In this document: one piece after another, positions 54,142 through 62,992 of the stretch
Numbering within the stretch: position 1 is the stretch's first letter
How the letters are laid out: the number at the start of each line of letters is the position of its first letter
Source of the DNA: Kappaphycus alvarezii
Taxonomy: Eukaryota; Rhodophyta; Florideophyceae; Gigartinales; Solieriaceae
DNA: 64,000 bases
Direction: 5' to 3'
NCBI GenBank assembly: GCA_002205965.3
Contig: NADL03000685.1
Location: 186,001 to 250,000, forward strand
Position numbers and translations under genes: made by a program
Notes under the pieces: model-generated
Seen by the model: the letters and a program-made list of their open reading frames with translations, nothing else
What the model was told of the DNA's origin: nothing
The model's database searches: none

Positions 54142-54195
54142 GGGGGAAATGTGGGGTGATTTCATATTTGAAAGATATGGTCGGTTGTGGCCCGG
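54142..54195 (+). mobile_element. Mini-element copy (B2, second)
   Basis: GGGGGAAATGTGGGGTGATT, TCATATTTGAAAGATATGG, TCGGTTGTGGCCCGG. It directly follows the GACTGAAAAAG repeat. The next 90 bp (54,196-54,285) match nothing else here. Confidence 0.65.
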
Positions 54196-54297
54196 AATAT
54201 CGTACAGGGTGCGCAGTAATACCTCTGAAATTAACCTAAAAAGCCGGCTCAAGGCCCCCCAGCAGACGGGCTGCGTTGGACATTACGGCCGAAAAAG

Positions 54298-54341
54298 GGG
54301 GGGTAAAGGGGTGGTTTACTGCGAGTAATGGAAAGGTTGGG
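54298..54341 (+). mobile_element. Mini-element copy between exact 12-bp repeats (B2, third)
   Basis: GGGGGGTAAAGGGGTGGTTT to GGAAAGGTTGGG, lying between CGGCCGAAAAAG (54,286-54,297) and CGGCCGAAAAAG (54,342-54,353). B1 has only one related site, GACCGAAAAAG at 30,723. Confidence 0.65.
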
Positions 54342-54435
54342 CGGCCGAAAAAGTTATTGCTTTACAGTTTTTCGAAGCAGATTTCGGAAATACTTCTAAA
54401 GGAATTAAATCTTTCATAAATTCAGGAGCTGGTTC

Positions 54436-54819
54436 ATGGTATCCATTTCAATCATGCAAAATCCCTCGACAAAGGATGAAAACTCTTTACTTTCATTTCT
54501 TCTGTACGGAGATCAAAAATCGGTTAAAACCCCGACCCGCCGTTTCCAACAAGAAAAAACTAAGCAGTTCGCTGTATTGGGACGCAGGAACACTTGCATG
54601 AGTACTTCAACAAGATACCGCCGAAAGGCAAGTAACCGTCCACAAAATGCTCCGGCCGATGCAATGGGATTTTCCAGTCTCTTTACTAATTTTCGGAACG
54701 TGAACAACACAGCAAAAAACCGCCGTTCTTTCCAAACAACAAAAATCCCAGCATTTCCCTCTACTTCTCGCAAAAGAATACAGTACACCAAACAAATTTC
54801 CCAGGGGACACGGATTTAA
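54436..54819 (+). CDS. Hypothetical ORF of unit B (B2)
   Basis: Copy of 30,816-31,244: MVSISIMQNPSTKDENSLLS through KNRRSFQTTKIPAFP, then a different end because of one inserted base. 127 residues, basic, no known motif. Either this copy or B1 carries the altered C-terminus. Confidence 0.3.
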   Translation: MVSISIMQNPSTKDENSLLSFLLYGDQKSVKTPTRRFQQEKTKQFAVLGRRNTCMSTSTRYRRKASNRPQNAPADAMGFSSLFTNFRNVNNTAKNRRSFQTTKIPAFPSTSRKRIQYTKQISQGTRI

Positions 54820-55069
54820 ATTTCTTAACGCTGCTGTTCACTTTACGGAATATACTTGGGCATAGCCGCCCACATCTTTCAAATATTAAAAAACCCAAGC
54901 TTTTCCCCCTTTACACGAGAACTTCCAGTCGAAATTATAGTTTTAAAGGTCTCTGAACTCTACTCAAACCTGGTCATCACCCACAAAGTGCTATCCTACT
55001 AACATCTTCTTGAACCTGAAGCCACGATCCTTAAACGTCAACTCCATCTCATTTACAACCTTTGTCACC

Positions 55070-55774
55070 ATGCCGTTGCAACACTTTCCTGGCGGTCTCA
55101 ACGTAATGGCCCCATCACCAATGCTGCCATCACCACCTTCACTCTGGACAAGTAGACGAATGGATTGCACTGCCATGGCCTACAGGCCAAATTATACCCC
55201 GTATGGCCTCAACGTCTACATCAAAATGAGCAACGCGCCACGTTTCTTTCTCGGTTTCCCCTGTTTTACGTATAATAGCTTGGTTATCCGTCTGCCAGGT
55301 CAAGCTATTTATCTATGGATTCTGAACATGGGGCTCACCGCAAACTTTATCAAGTATTGCCCGCGCCGGAACTCCGCGGAATCTGACTATCGCCGCAGAG
55401 TAAAGGAAGATATGGACGATTTGACAAGGTCAGTTAACAGTCCGGATTGCCGTGTAGAAATAAATCACGACCATACAGGATCATGGCCCGGGCAGCGGTT
55501 CCAGGTCGATGCGGTGGTAGGTAAGGCTAGTGAGGATAACATCTTGACTGTCGATTTGTCTATGGTCATTTGGCGTCAAGAAGCGGTTCAATTCGGTGCG
55601 CAAGCAGGGCGTATCGAGTACGTCGTTACACAAGGGCGCGCAGGTGGGATGGAAAACAGTACTATGGCTGCGGAGTCCGGAAGTGATGCGTGGACGTCGA
55701 GGAGGTCGTTGCCACCTGTACCATCGGACCGCTCATATCTAATTACGAAGGGCCAGTCGTATTGGATGGATTAG
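55070..55774 (+). CDS. ORF B, copy B2, intact 234 residues, novel family
   Basis: Start MPLQHFPGGLNVMAPSPMLP, end KGQSYWMD. The start was chosen by alignment with ORF A; the frame is open further upstream to 55,010. Blocks shared with ORF A: YGLNVYIKMSNAPRFFLGF, SLVIRLPG, LWILNMGLTANFIKYCPRR, RRRVKEDMDDLTRSVNS, CRVEINHDHTGSWPGQRFQV, VGKASEDNILTVDLSMV. It then continues with a Gly/Ser-rich tail absent from A2/A3. I estimate A and B share roughly a third of residues, with few gaps, so they are old paralogues that both kept reading frames. No signal peptide, no transmembrane helix, no motif I know. Confidence 0.6.
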   Translation: MPLQHFPGGLNVMAPSPMLPSPPSLWTSRRMDCTAMAYRPNYTPYGLNVYIKMSNAPRFFLGFPCFTYNSLVIRLPGQAIYLWILNMGLTANFIKYCPRRNSAESDYRRRVKEDMDDLTRSVNSPDCRVEINHDHTGSWPGQRFQVDAVVGKASEDNILTVDLSMVIWRQEAVQFGAQAGRIEYVVTQGRAGGMENSTMAAESGSDAWTSRRSLPPVPSDRSYLITKGQSYWMD

Positions 55775-55929
55775 TCACAACTTACACTATAAGCACGTTC
55801 CCAGAGATTGAGAGGGTCTCTTAATTTTGAATTGTCTGCAGTTTGCTGACTGCTGTGATCATATGATTAGCGAGACATGTCCATTGATTCACTTGTAACA
55901 CGGATAGTTGAAGAAGTAAAGGATTTATT

Positions 55930-56157
55930 TTGGCTCAAATATTTCGTGGCTACAGCGAGCTGCGTCTTTCAGTTGAATGGCCAACTCAAGAATCACGCGG
56001 CCATCGTAACTGTAACTGTCGGGTGGCGTCATGTTTTCATTTTAAAGCTGTCCTAGGTTTCAGCCCTCTGGAGACTCGCGGTAAACACATCCCTTATTTT
56101 CTCTATCGCAAAAGAAGAACAATCAGAGATTGGATTTCGAGAGTGAGCCAGAAATAA
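55930..56157 (+). CDS. Small hypothetical ORF of unit B (B2)
   Basis: 75 residues, MAQIFRGYSELRLSVEWPTQ, HRNCNCRVASCFHFKAVLGF. Sister of 32,310-32,525. Very tentative. Confidence 0.2.
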   Translation: MAQIFRGYSELRLSVEWPTQESRGHRNCNCRVASCFHFKAVLGFSPLETRGKHIPYFLYRKRRTIRDWISRVSQK

Positions 56158-56849
56158 ACTCCTGAGAGAGAAACAGCAAGTTAAATTGTGCTTATCGAAA
56201 AGACAGTACCTTATGGATTTGATAGCCGTTACATCAAATCCAGCAAACCTTCCGGGTGGCCTCTCTTCAGTCTTCTATTGCGGAACAACCGATCAGCTGC
56301 CTGATAGATTACTCGGGCAAATGAATTGGTAAAGTACGAAGTTTATATACTGCGAAAGCTTAAATGGCTGAGGGCCAGGGGAGTTTTTAAGTTAGGTGTT
56401 GTGTAGAGCAAATAACACCGACCATGCAGCTCGAAAACTGGGGGTTAATGGGGCCGGTTTTCCTCGAGCGATGCAAACGTATGGTGTCCTCTGAACTTGT
56501 ATTCAAACCATTTGGCAGGTTATGCTGTAGAAAAAATGTAAAAACACATCTAGACACGAGTGATGAATGAAATAAGCGAAACACAACCCAGCAGTTTTCC
56601 AGTCTTCAGAAAGCTAAAACTCCCGTTCCAATCGATTGGGAACATGAAACCAAAAATTTAGGTCGGCCTTACCTCTGTCAAAATCATCTCCACAGCCACC
56701 TTCCCCGCTTCTAGCTTCCAAACAGACCAGCTGTGTGACTGATGCCTGCCGTCCGCAGTGAACCACTTGGCAACCTACGAGGAGGCCAAATCACCATTCA
56801 CCCATGACCAACTCCGCAGTCAAAAGTAGTTCCCTACAGCGACTTATGC
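56158..56849. repeat. Unit B2, 3' region with empty mini-element site
   Basis: Aligned with 32,526-33,198 and then 34,076-34,136; the family-1 RLE of B1 (33,199-34,075) is missing. AATGAATTGG at 56,320-56,329 is the empty counterpart of the insertion at 32,710. No gene. Confidence 0.75.
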
Positions 56850-57540
56850 TTCAGCAACCCACCCTTGTGAAAGAAACTGACGGATGCAATTCACGACGCA
56901 GTTCAAGAACGAACATCCCCTGGAGACAGCAGGGGACAAGCTTCCGCCAGGTTGAAATTCTCAGGTCGGACTTGGCAAAGACCGCTCGTCACCCTGTCAT
57001 GGAAAAAAATGGGATAGATCGGATATATCTTCCAGTAGTAAATCACCCAAACCTTTCCCACTGTCAAGGAGCCCCGTCTCGATGGCCAACATCGCAGGAG
57101 GCCAGATATCTGGGCTACAGGGAGTACCGGAGGGACAGACGTCCTCGACGCTACTGTAAATTCGCGAATACACTTGCTCCCTCAAAATAAACGGGCACGA
57201 TGTTTCCACCCCTTGACATCTCTGAACGCTTCGGGATCATTGAAGTTCAGAAGGTTTGAAGAGTTTACCACCACGCAAGCGAGGTCTTGACTGATCTCAC
57301 TGCCAATATTCACCGTTGGAGGGTGGAACTCCGACGCATTCGCGGTTCTGGCAGACGTAGTCTAACACTTCGCCGTGCGAGTTATTGAAATCTTTGGAAG
57401 GGTGTGACATCTCCTCCTACAAAGACAAGATGCCGCGATAGTTCCGCCCAACGCGACATTTCTTACGGCTGGTCTTTCACCAGCCTTTTGAGATAGTCTC
57501 ACCTGCCCCCGTCTCCTACTCGGAGCCTCCAATAAGAAGA
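56850..57540 (+). pseudogene. RLE relic, family 1 (before A3), split by a mini-element
   Basis: The reading is TLVKETDGCNSRRSSRTNIP, RQVEILRSDLAKTARHPVM, then the mini-element (57,004-57,060), then EPRLDGQHRRRPDIWATGS, GGTDVLDATVNSRIHLLPQN, FHPLTSLNASGSLKFRRF and the C-terminal GGWNSDAFAVLADVV, SPNATFLTAGLS-type blocks. The PD..D core (RRPDI to LDAT) is clear once the insert is skipped. Stops occur near the end. Confidence 0.7.
57004..57060 (-). mobile_element. Mini-element copy inside RLE coding sequence, 10-bp target duplication, empty sister site
   Basis: A 57-bp insert (AAAAAATGGGATAGATCGG to CCCAAACCTTTCCCA) between CTGTCATGGA (56,994-57,003) and CTGTCAAGGA (57,061-57,070), 9 of 10 identical. 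The sister relic has a single AGTCATGGAGCCCC at 34,767-34,780. In element orientation this copy ends in six T. Confidence 0.9.
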
Positions 57541-57860
57541 CTTGCCTCCCTGGTCTCTGGAAACAGCATTCTCACATTCTAATTGTTGCACAGTGTGAAC
57601 CGAAGAGGATGACTATTGTCCTCTTTTATTTTACTCCCAGAGCTATTCCAAGGTTTAAGTACTCTTTCAGGAGAAGACTCCTGCCAAATATTTGTATGGC
57701 AGAACTCTCCCTGGCTCACCTAGGAGAAATAATCAAGTATATTTTCATAATTACATATACACGTAATGCGTGTGGAAATCTTTTATGGGAAACGAAAGTC
57801 CCTAAGCAAGGATTAGGAGGAAGACCAATAATAACTACTCAGGCACGCGGCGGCTGTTGA
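57541..57860. repeat. Segment S0 of A3
   Basis: Aligned with 16,986-17,322 and 35,221-35,545. No gene. Confidence 0.8.
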
Positions 57861-58795
57861 CGTGGAGGGCCTTCATCCCATGACGGCAGAACGAAAAGAG
57901 GATATCTATATCCTGAAGCTCCGTATCGGGTGCTGAATTCCGTGGGCTTGAAGCGAAAGAAGCGAGAAGGCGAAAAATTTTGTTCCCCTTTCCCTAAAGC
58001 TCCATAGGAATCAACACCTACTGGGAGGAGAAAAATCTCGTGAACGTTGCTGTGTGGACCGTAACGTCGGAACTTCGCTTGCTCAGCAAGATTTGCAGCG
58101 GTGCCGGCGGAATATGCGCTTTAGGAGATGCAATTGACGGTGTCGGGATGGGCTGCAGTGACATTCAGGGCAATGTCACGAGAGTCGAGCCCATAGGCAC
58201 CCAGAATGTACAGGTCCATGCGTAGAGATGGAGAGGAGTTTGGATCATTAGGGGAAGAGTGTTTTTGACGAGCGCGGAGATACACAATTCCCTGCAGTAC
58301 CGGTAGATGGCATCCCGGAGTAAATTGTGCATGAGTGTTTGTCCATCGTCATACTTATAGGTCAGAGTGAGTTTGGCGAGAGGGTCCAGGAGAGGGGTAA
58401 CATCAGAGGGACGCCGGGCGCAATCGGGGCAACATCACCGTCCAGAGAACAGCGGGAAGCCACGGCGCAAGGCAACGACAACTTTCCGAGCATGGAAGAA
58501 TAAAAACGTGCCCCGATGGTGGTGAGGAAGTGCGGAATTACGGAACAAGAAGATTTAGTAGACAATGCGTATCTTTCCGCCAATCAACGCCTTGTTTTTG
58601 TCAGTATATGCGACATGACAGGGGTGTGAGATGAAAAGGTCTCGTTGATGTAGAGCGGAGACGGTTCAAAGACACTGGAGGGCTCTGAGGGGATTTTGGG
58701 CATCTATTTTGGTGCTGCCGGAGCTGAGTCATCTGAAACTAGGAAGACTGTGTTTCTGTTGACCCTGTCAGGCGCACGTGAGACAGGGGAAAAAA
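57861..58795 (-). pseudogene. RLE relic, family 2 (S1 of A3)
   Basis: Complete S1 copy without the L2 insertion. On the minus strand: GGKIRIVY-like, CPDCARRPSDVTPLLDPLAK (zinc motif), LTYKYDDGQTLMHNLLRDAI, and a frameshifted endonuclease core. It shows the uninterrupted GATGCAATTGACGG site of L2. Confidence 0.6.
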
Positions 58796-60363
58796 TGCTT
58801 TGGTCGTCTTCATTCTCTGACCTTTGATTAGCTATAGTACCTTCTCTTGCACAAATTTGCTAGTAGCTCCTATCCTTCCTCGCCCTTTTTCACTCTCAGA
58901 ATATTACCAGGGAGGGTATCTCTCCTGTTAAGCTTGCTTTTCCTTTATGAGATCCCCTCCTTAATCATTATTAATTTATATAAATATTTTAACAGTGTAA
59001 ACACCCCTTAAAATCCACCCTTAACCGAATTGTTTTCCTTACGCGCTTCTTCAAACTCTCTTTTTCTATGCATTGGCCCGTTCAAAGGCGGAGAATGAAA
59101 TTACATTTTATATTTTGTTATTTATTTCAAATCTATAGAAAGTTTTCTCAAAGCCTTCATAACCCATTCAATCCGAGCGACAAACCCTTCTGACATCTCC
59201 AATTCCCTATCAATCCCCAAATTAAAATCACAAGGACTACCCTACGCCCTTCCCGGTCTATTTCAAAAGCTCGGTACCCTCGCCCTCTAAACACCACTTT
59301 CCTGCTCCCTCTTGGTCCCGCCGATGCGAACGACTGCCTCCATCGCCAAACGAAGATGATCACAGAATTAGTCCGAAGATTCCTCGTTGAAAACGACGAC
59401 TCTGAGGAGAAGGAAGACGCTGGTTATTCTTTTAAGGCGCGGTTGAAATCGGAGATGTTTTATCAGTATGAAGAATTGCACAAGGAGGTTATGATAGAAG
59501 CTTCAGAAGATGACGACGAGGGCCAGGATTCCGAAGAAAAGGATGAGAATACGGACCTGAAGGTCAGGGAAGTTGATAAAAAGGGGGTAGCAGAGGTGAT
59601 AGAGTGAGCCTCAGGCTGGATCGGAGTGACCAAGTTGTCCCGCCGTTAGTTAAGGGAGGGGATATTTTTAGTGGTTCAGATATTTACCTAGATGCAGTAA
59701 AAAGCGGTGACCCATTCTGGGATATTTCTGGGGACTGCCTGGGTAGCAAAGATACTTTAAAGTTATTTTTTTGGATTTGATCTAGGAGAATGGAAATGGG
59801 AGGACTAAACTGTTTTTTCGCCTCTCGCGTATGTTATGTCTAGAGTATATCGTCCAGAAAAAGTATTTTTCTGCATTAAATTGATTTTTTGTAGTTTTAA
59901 TCGTATTTGAGGGGTACCCAAATTTCTATGTGAGCTGAGTAAACTACTTCCTCAAGGAGATTAAAAGAAAGTTAGAAGACAACTTTAAAGTGGTACCGAG
60001 GTAGGTAGAAATAGATCGTCGACTTCGGACCCAAAAATTTATAAACTGCTTGCAAGCCCCGAAGGAAAGTGGAAGAGGGTATTCCTTTAGGCTTGTGTAG
60101 AAATGCAGTTTTTCTTTTCATTTCCACAAATCCCATTTACCCCGCAACGTATACGGTGTCAATTGCATCGCACTCAAAGTGTGGAATGCCTGCCTCCTTC
60201 CGAGCAAACCCGTAGGCCCTGGGTCTCTCGTTCATAAACGCCACTTTTATTCCTAAAAATACCATCAAGTAGCATTTTTGTCACTCGCAACACCTACGGT
60301 TTTTGAAAGTGGACATCAGATAACTATTTGACGCCAATATACCACTTTCAGACCCTCTCAACA
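58796..60363 (+). mobile_element. LTR-like unit L2, copy in A3 (1568 bp)
   Basis: Starts TGCTTTGGTCG and ends CCTCTCAACA. Aligned over its length with the A1 and A2 copies; carries the best acidic ORF. Confidence 0.6.
59356..59607 (+). CDS. Acidic protein ORF of L2, best copy (83 residues)
   Basis: Open from MITELVRRFLVENDDSEEKE through FKARLKSEMFYQYEELHKEV to ASEDDDEGQDSEEKDENTDL and a stop after VAEVIE. About one third is Asp/Glu. The reading continues after the stop with LDRSDQVVPPL-like, GGDIFSG-like and GDCLG blocks (to about 59,740) that also exist in the L2 copy at 36.4 kb, so the original protein was longer. Possibly nucleic-acid or histone interacting by composition only; no domain recognised. 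Confidence 0.4.
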   Translation: MITELVRRFLVENDDSEEKEDAGYSFKARLKSEMFYQYEELHKEVMIEASEDDDEGQDSEEKDENTDLKVREVDKKGVAEVIE

Positions 60364-60826
60364 TTTACTTGCCTCCGAAAATCCTGGTTCATAGTAGCGA
60401 CTAAGAACTGCTCATCCACTCGCAAGAAAATATTGGGCTGGTTTACTGTGGAGATCAACTTGCTTAGTGCTTTCCCAACCACGAACAAAGAGAGGTCCAA
60501 AAGAAAACTCTGTAGGAGAATCGTAAGACGAATTTAACCACCGTGTCAGGCCGGGCACGCATCTGTACAATTCCCAAAATGCGCTGGCGTGAAATGCAAC
60601 AGAGCGTGTCGAGCACCAATCTGGACCAACACGTTGTCGTGGAATTCGGTGCTCTGCGAAACGACGCACGGAATGAATAATTTTATCCGTTTCATTTCTG
60701 ACACCTGGAACGACCTGAAGGGGCAGGAAGTAGAGCGAAGGGCGGTAGGAGGATTTGTGTACCGTGGAACATATTCCAAGGAAGTGCATCTCTTTGTAAG
60801 TCGATTGTGGTTGTCTGGAAAGCTTT
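60364..60826 (-). pseudogene. Segment S3 of A3, minus-strand coding relic
   Basis: The best-preserved S3: a 125-codon open frame on the minus strand (60,412-60,789), with VVPGVRNETDKIIHSVRRFA and SPTEFSFGPLFVRGWESTKQ, overlapping another with HALLHFTPAHFGNCTDACPA. Two overlapping frames mean that at least one is chance. The family is unknown. Confidence 0.35.
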
Positions 60827-60876
60827 GGGATAGATGAAATATATCTTCCAAAAGTAAAACACCAAAACCTTAGTTA
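60827..60876 (-). mobile_element. Mini-element copy (A3)
   Basis: GGGATAGATGAAATATATC, TTCCAAAAGTAAAACACC. Orthologue of 40,013-40,058. Confidence 0.7.
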
Positions 60877-61332
60877 GAATGAGCCCTGACTATATGTCCA
60901 TCTTTTGGAGCAACACAATGATCTAGCCGTAGCGTTCAAATGAGTTACTGCAACTGAGTGCCTACACATGACCATGATTGGGCCAAAGATTTCGATGGCA
61001 ATGTTCATGAGATAAATTTACTGAATGTATTTTGATCAACTGTGATGAGCCGCTCACGGGAAGCAACAGAGGATCAAGCACCTTATTTTATTGCAGTGTA
61101 CTCCAAGTGATCCAGTAGATCAAGAACTAGTCAGTGACCTGACTACCCGGATGAGTTACGATGGCTATGCACATGACCACTCCTTGTAGTCCCAAACGAA
61201 AATCAGAGAATCTATAGCAGACGCAAGTAGTATAGGAATTGAGCTTTAGGACCAAGTAGTTAGAGATGAAAAAGAGGTACCGAACACGGACACAATATCA
61301 TCCACCGCCCTACGTCCAAATCTATCTACCCT
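60877..61332 (+). pseudogene. Relic shared by A2 and A3
   Basis: Near-identical to 40,059-40,518, with the frame QELVSDLTTRMSYDGYAHDH and RESIADASSIGIEL. Unrecognised. Confidence 0.3.
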
Positions 61333-61375
61333 TACTTATCTTCCAAGAGTGAAACACCCAAACCTTCCCCATACT
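61333..61375 (-). mobile_element. Mini-element copy (A3)
   Basis: TATCTTCCAAGAGTGAAAC, ACCCAAACCTTCCCC; orthologue of 40,519-40,560. Confidence 0.55.
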
Positions 61376-62082
61376 AAAAGCGTTCTTGTCCGACAACAAC
61401 TCATTCTCTGGATTACTGCCATACCTCTGAGCGATTTCTTGGATGCCGTGTACAGTTGCGAGTTGCAACACCTGCTTAAAGACCTTGGAACGTAATCTGC
61501 CGCCTTCTGGGCACTAACCTCATTGAGCAGCTATCGATCAATCTACACAACGTGTCCTTAACGCTATCGGTCGAGGTGACATGTCCTTCTTCGCCAACAG
61601 GGTTAGAAGTGTACCAACGATCCAAGGGGGGGAACGGGCGGGTGCTTTTCCTGTTGCCCAAACATTAACAAGTCGCGGAGGATCTGCTAAAAAAACCGGA
61701 AGTCCCTTATGAGGATGGACCTCGTAGCAACTATCAGGAACCAACCCACATATCTACCACAGTAAATCAACCCCCCATTTCACTAGCAAGCATGACTTTA
61801 GACCTGAGCCTCCGGGAGAGAATCCCAGTTTGAATCCCTTGATATCACCGAGAACCTCATGTATGCTAATAGGGCGGAAGCTGCAGCCCCTAGAAAATAG
61901 TCCTCTGGTTCTAGTTGACTACGGGGACTACGAGGCGGAGAATGACATCTGCTGCTTAAAAAACAGGGTCCTTCGCCCGTAAGCATGGAATTTACAGAAT
62001 GATGCAACGACGACGACCAGCACACAGGATGGGCAACTTTGCGGGAAAACATATGGTTTCCTTTTATAGCGCCGTTCGAACA
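61376..62082 (+). pseudogene. Segment S4 of A3, coding relic
   Basis: Aligned with 27,104-27,757 and 40,561-41,213, with the same RVLFLLPKH, LLKKPEVPYEDG and RPEPPGENPSLNPLISPRT-like frames, and broken by the mini-element at 61,739. Confidence 0.35.
61739..61780 (-). mobile_element. Diverged mini-element copy, absent from A1 and A2
   Basis: A 42-bp insert (AACCAACCCACATATCTACC to AACCCCCCATTT) between AACTATCAGG (61,729-61,738) and CACTAGCAAG (61,781-61,790), 7 of 10 identical. A1 and A2 read AACTATCAGGCATGAC without interruption (40,916-40,931). Confidence 0.65.
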
Positions 62083-62133
62083 GGGGAAAGTTTTGGATCT
62101 TTTTACTGTTGGAGGATATAGTGATCTATCCTA
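62083..62133 (+). mobile_element. Mini-element copy (A3)
   Basis: GGGGAAAGTTTTGGATC, TGTTGGAGGATATAGTGATC; orthologue of 41,214-41,273. Confidence 0.65.
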
Positions 62134-62191
62134 TAAGCAACGCCATCTTCCTACACCATTCACGGGCGAGGGGTGTCGGTACCGTCAACAA

Positions 62192-62243
62192 CGGGGGGAA
62201 GGTTTGAGTAGTTTAATCTTGGAAGATATATCTGATCTATCCC
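62192..62243 (+). mobile_element. Mini-element copy (A3)
   Basis: CGGGGGGAAGGTTTGAGTAG, TTTAATCTTGGAAGATATAT, CTGATCTATCC; orthologue of 41,325-41,383. Confidence 0.75.
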
Positions 62244-62513
62244 ATGGTTTTCCAGACAACCGCAATCGACTCAAAAAGCTATGCCGACACAATAATGGGG
62301 AATGAATTACGCTCCCTAAAAAGCTACCTTCAGGCCAGCATCAACAACCGAATCGACGAAAGCGGTGTAGCAATATCGTACCAGTTGGGGTATGTCGATC
62401 TGCAGACAAAACGGGCTAGACGGTCAGAAGTGGCTGCGCTCGCACCCGACGACACGTTGCACGGATCGGGCGCCAAAAGTGGCGAAATATTGACGAGGCT
62501 TCGCAATGGCTGA
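62244..62513 (+). CDS. Hypothetical 89-residue ORF before ORF A (A3)
   Basis: MVFQTTAIDSKSYADTIMGN, ELRSLKSYLQASINNRIDES, VDLQTKRARRSEVAALAP, GAKSGEILTRLRNG. Open here, broken in A2 (41,384-41,640). It begins at the tail of a mini-element. No motif. The next 480 bases (62,514-62,992) hold no gene but contain the empty site AAATTTCAAA (62,733-62,742). Confidence 0.3.
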   Translation: MVFQTTAIDSKSYADTIMGNELRSLKSYLQASINNRIDESGVAISYQLGYVDLQTKRARRSEVAALAPDDTLHGSGAKSGEILTRLRNG

Positions 62514-62992
62514 GTTGACTTCGAATTTTGGGTGTGACCCACTACCTGTGTAACCATACGGTTCAGGTTTATGAACAGATTAAAAGATCTCCCTCCGAAA
62601 TTTGGGTCATTGTCAAGGGTGTAACGGGACGGAAAAGAAGAGAAAGTACCGTTGACCGTCAATAAGTAACCGTCGGTTTTAAATTCCCCGACGAGTGTTT
62701 CAATTCGGTTTGTTCAATTAATAAACAAGCACAAATTTCAAAAGAAATTTCGATTTACAGTCGACTCTGGCGCTGTAGAGTGCCACGTCTAATCGTGCTT
62801 CGGTATGTGATAGCTAATAATTTTCCATATAAACATAAACACCTTCCCAACTCTTCTTAGAAGTTCAACCGCGCTCATTACAACACCCATCTAAAGCTGA
62901 AGCTTGTACCTGTTTCATCGCCCAGCCCACTTCAACTAGTTTACGCGCATCTAAACTTCGGTCAATTATATCGCATTACCGATTTCCCTAGG

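Larger units (their letters stand above)
53864..54435. repeat. Unit B2, part 2, with stacked mini-elements
   Basis: Aligned with 30,460-30,815. It is about 210 bp longer than B1 between 54,131 and 54,353, where additional mini-element copies are stacked. No gene is recognised. Confidence 0.8.

Noticed and set aside
57004..57060. Spliceosomal intron or introner interpretation of the mini-element
   Set aside because: No GT...AG pair restores the uninterrupted reading frame exactly, and several copies lie outside coding sequence. Not excluded genome-wide, but unsupported here.
57004..57060. Pol III terminator (T run) and a small-RNA gene origin for the mini-element
   Set aside because: Only one copy ends in a T run, and no A/B box is visible in about 57 bp.
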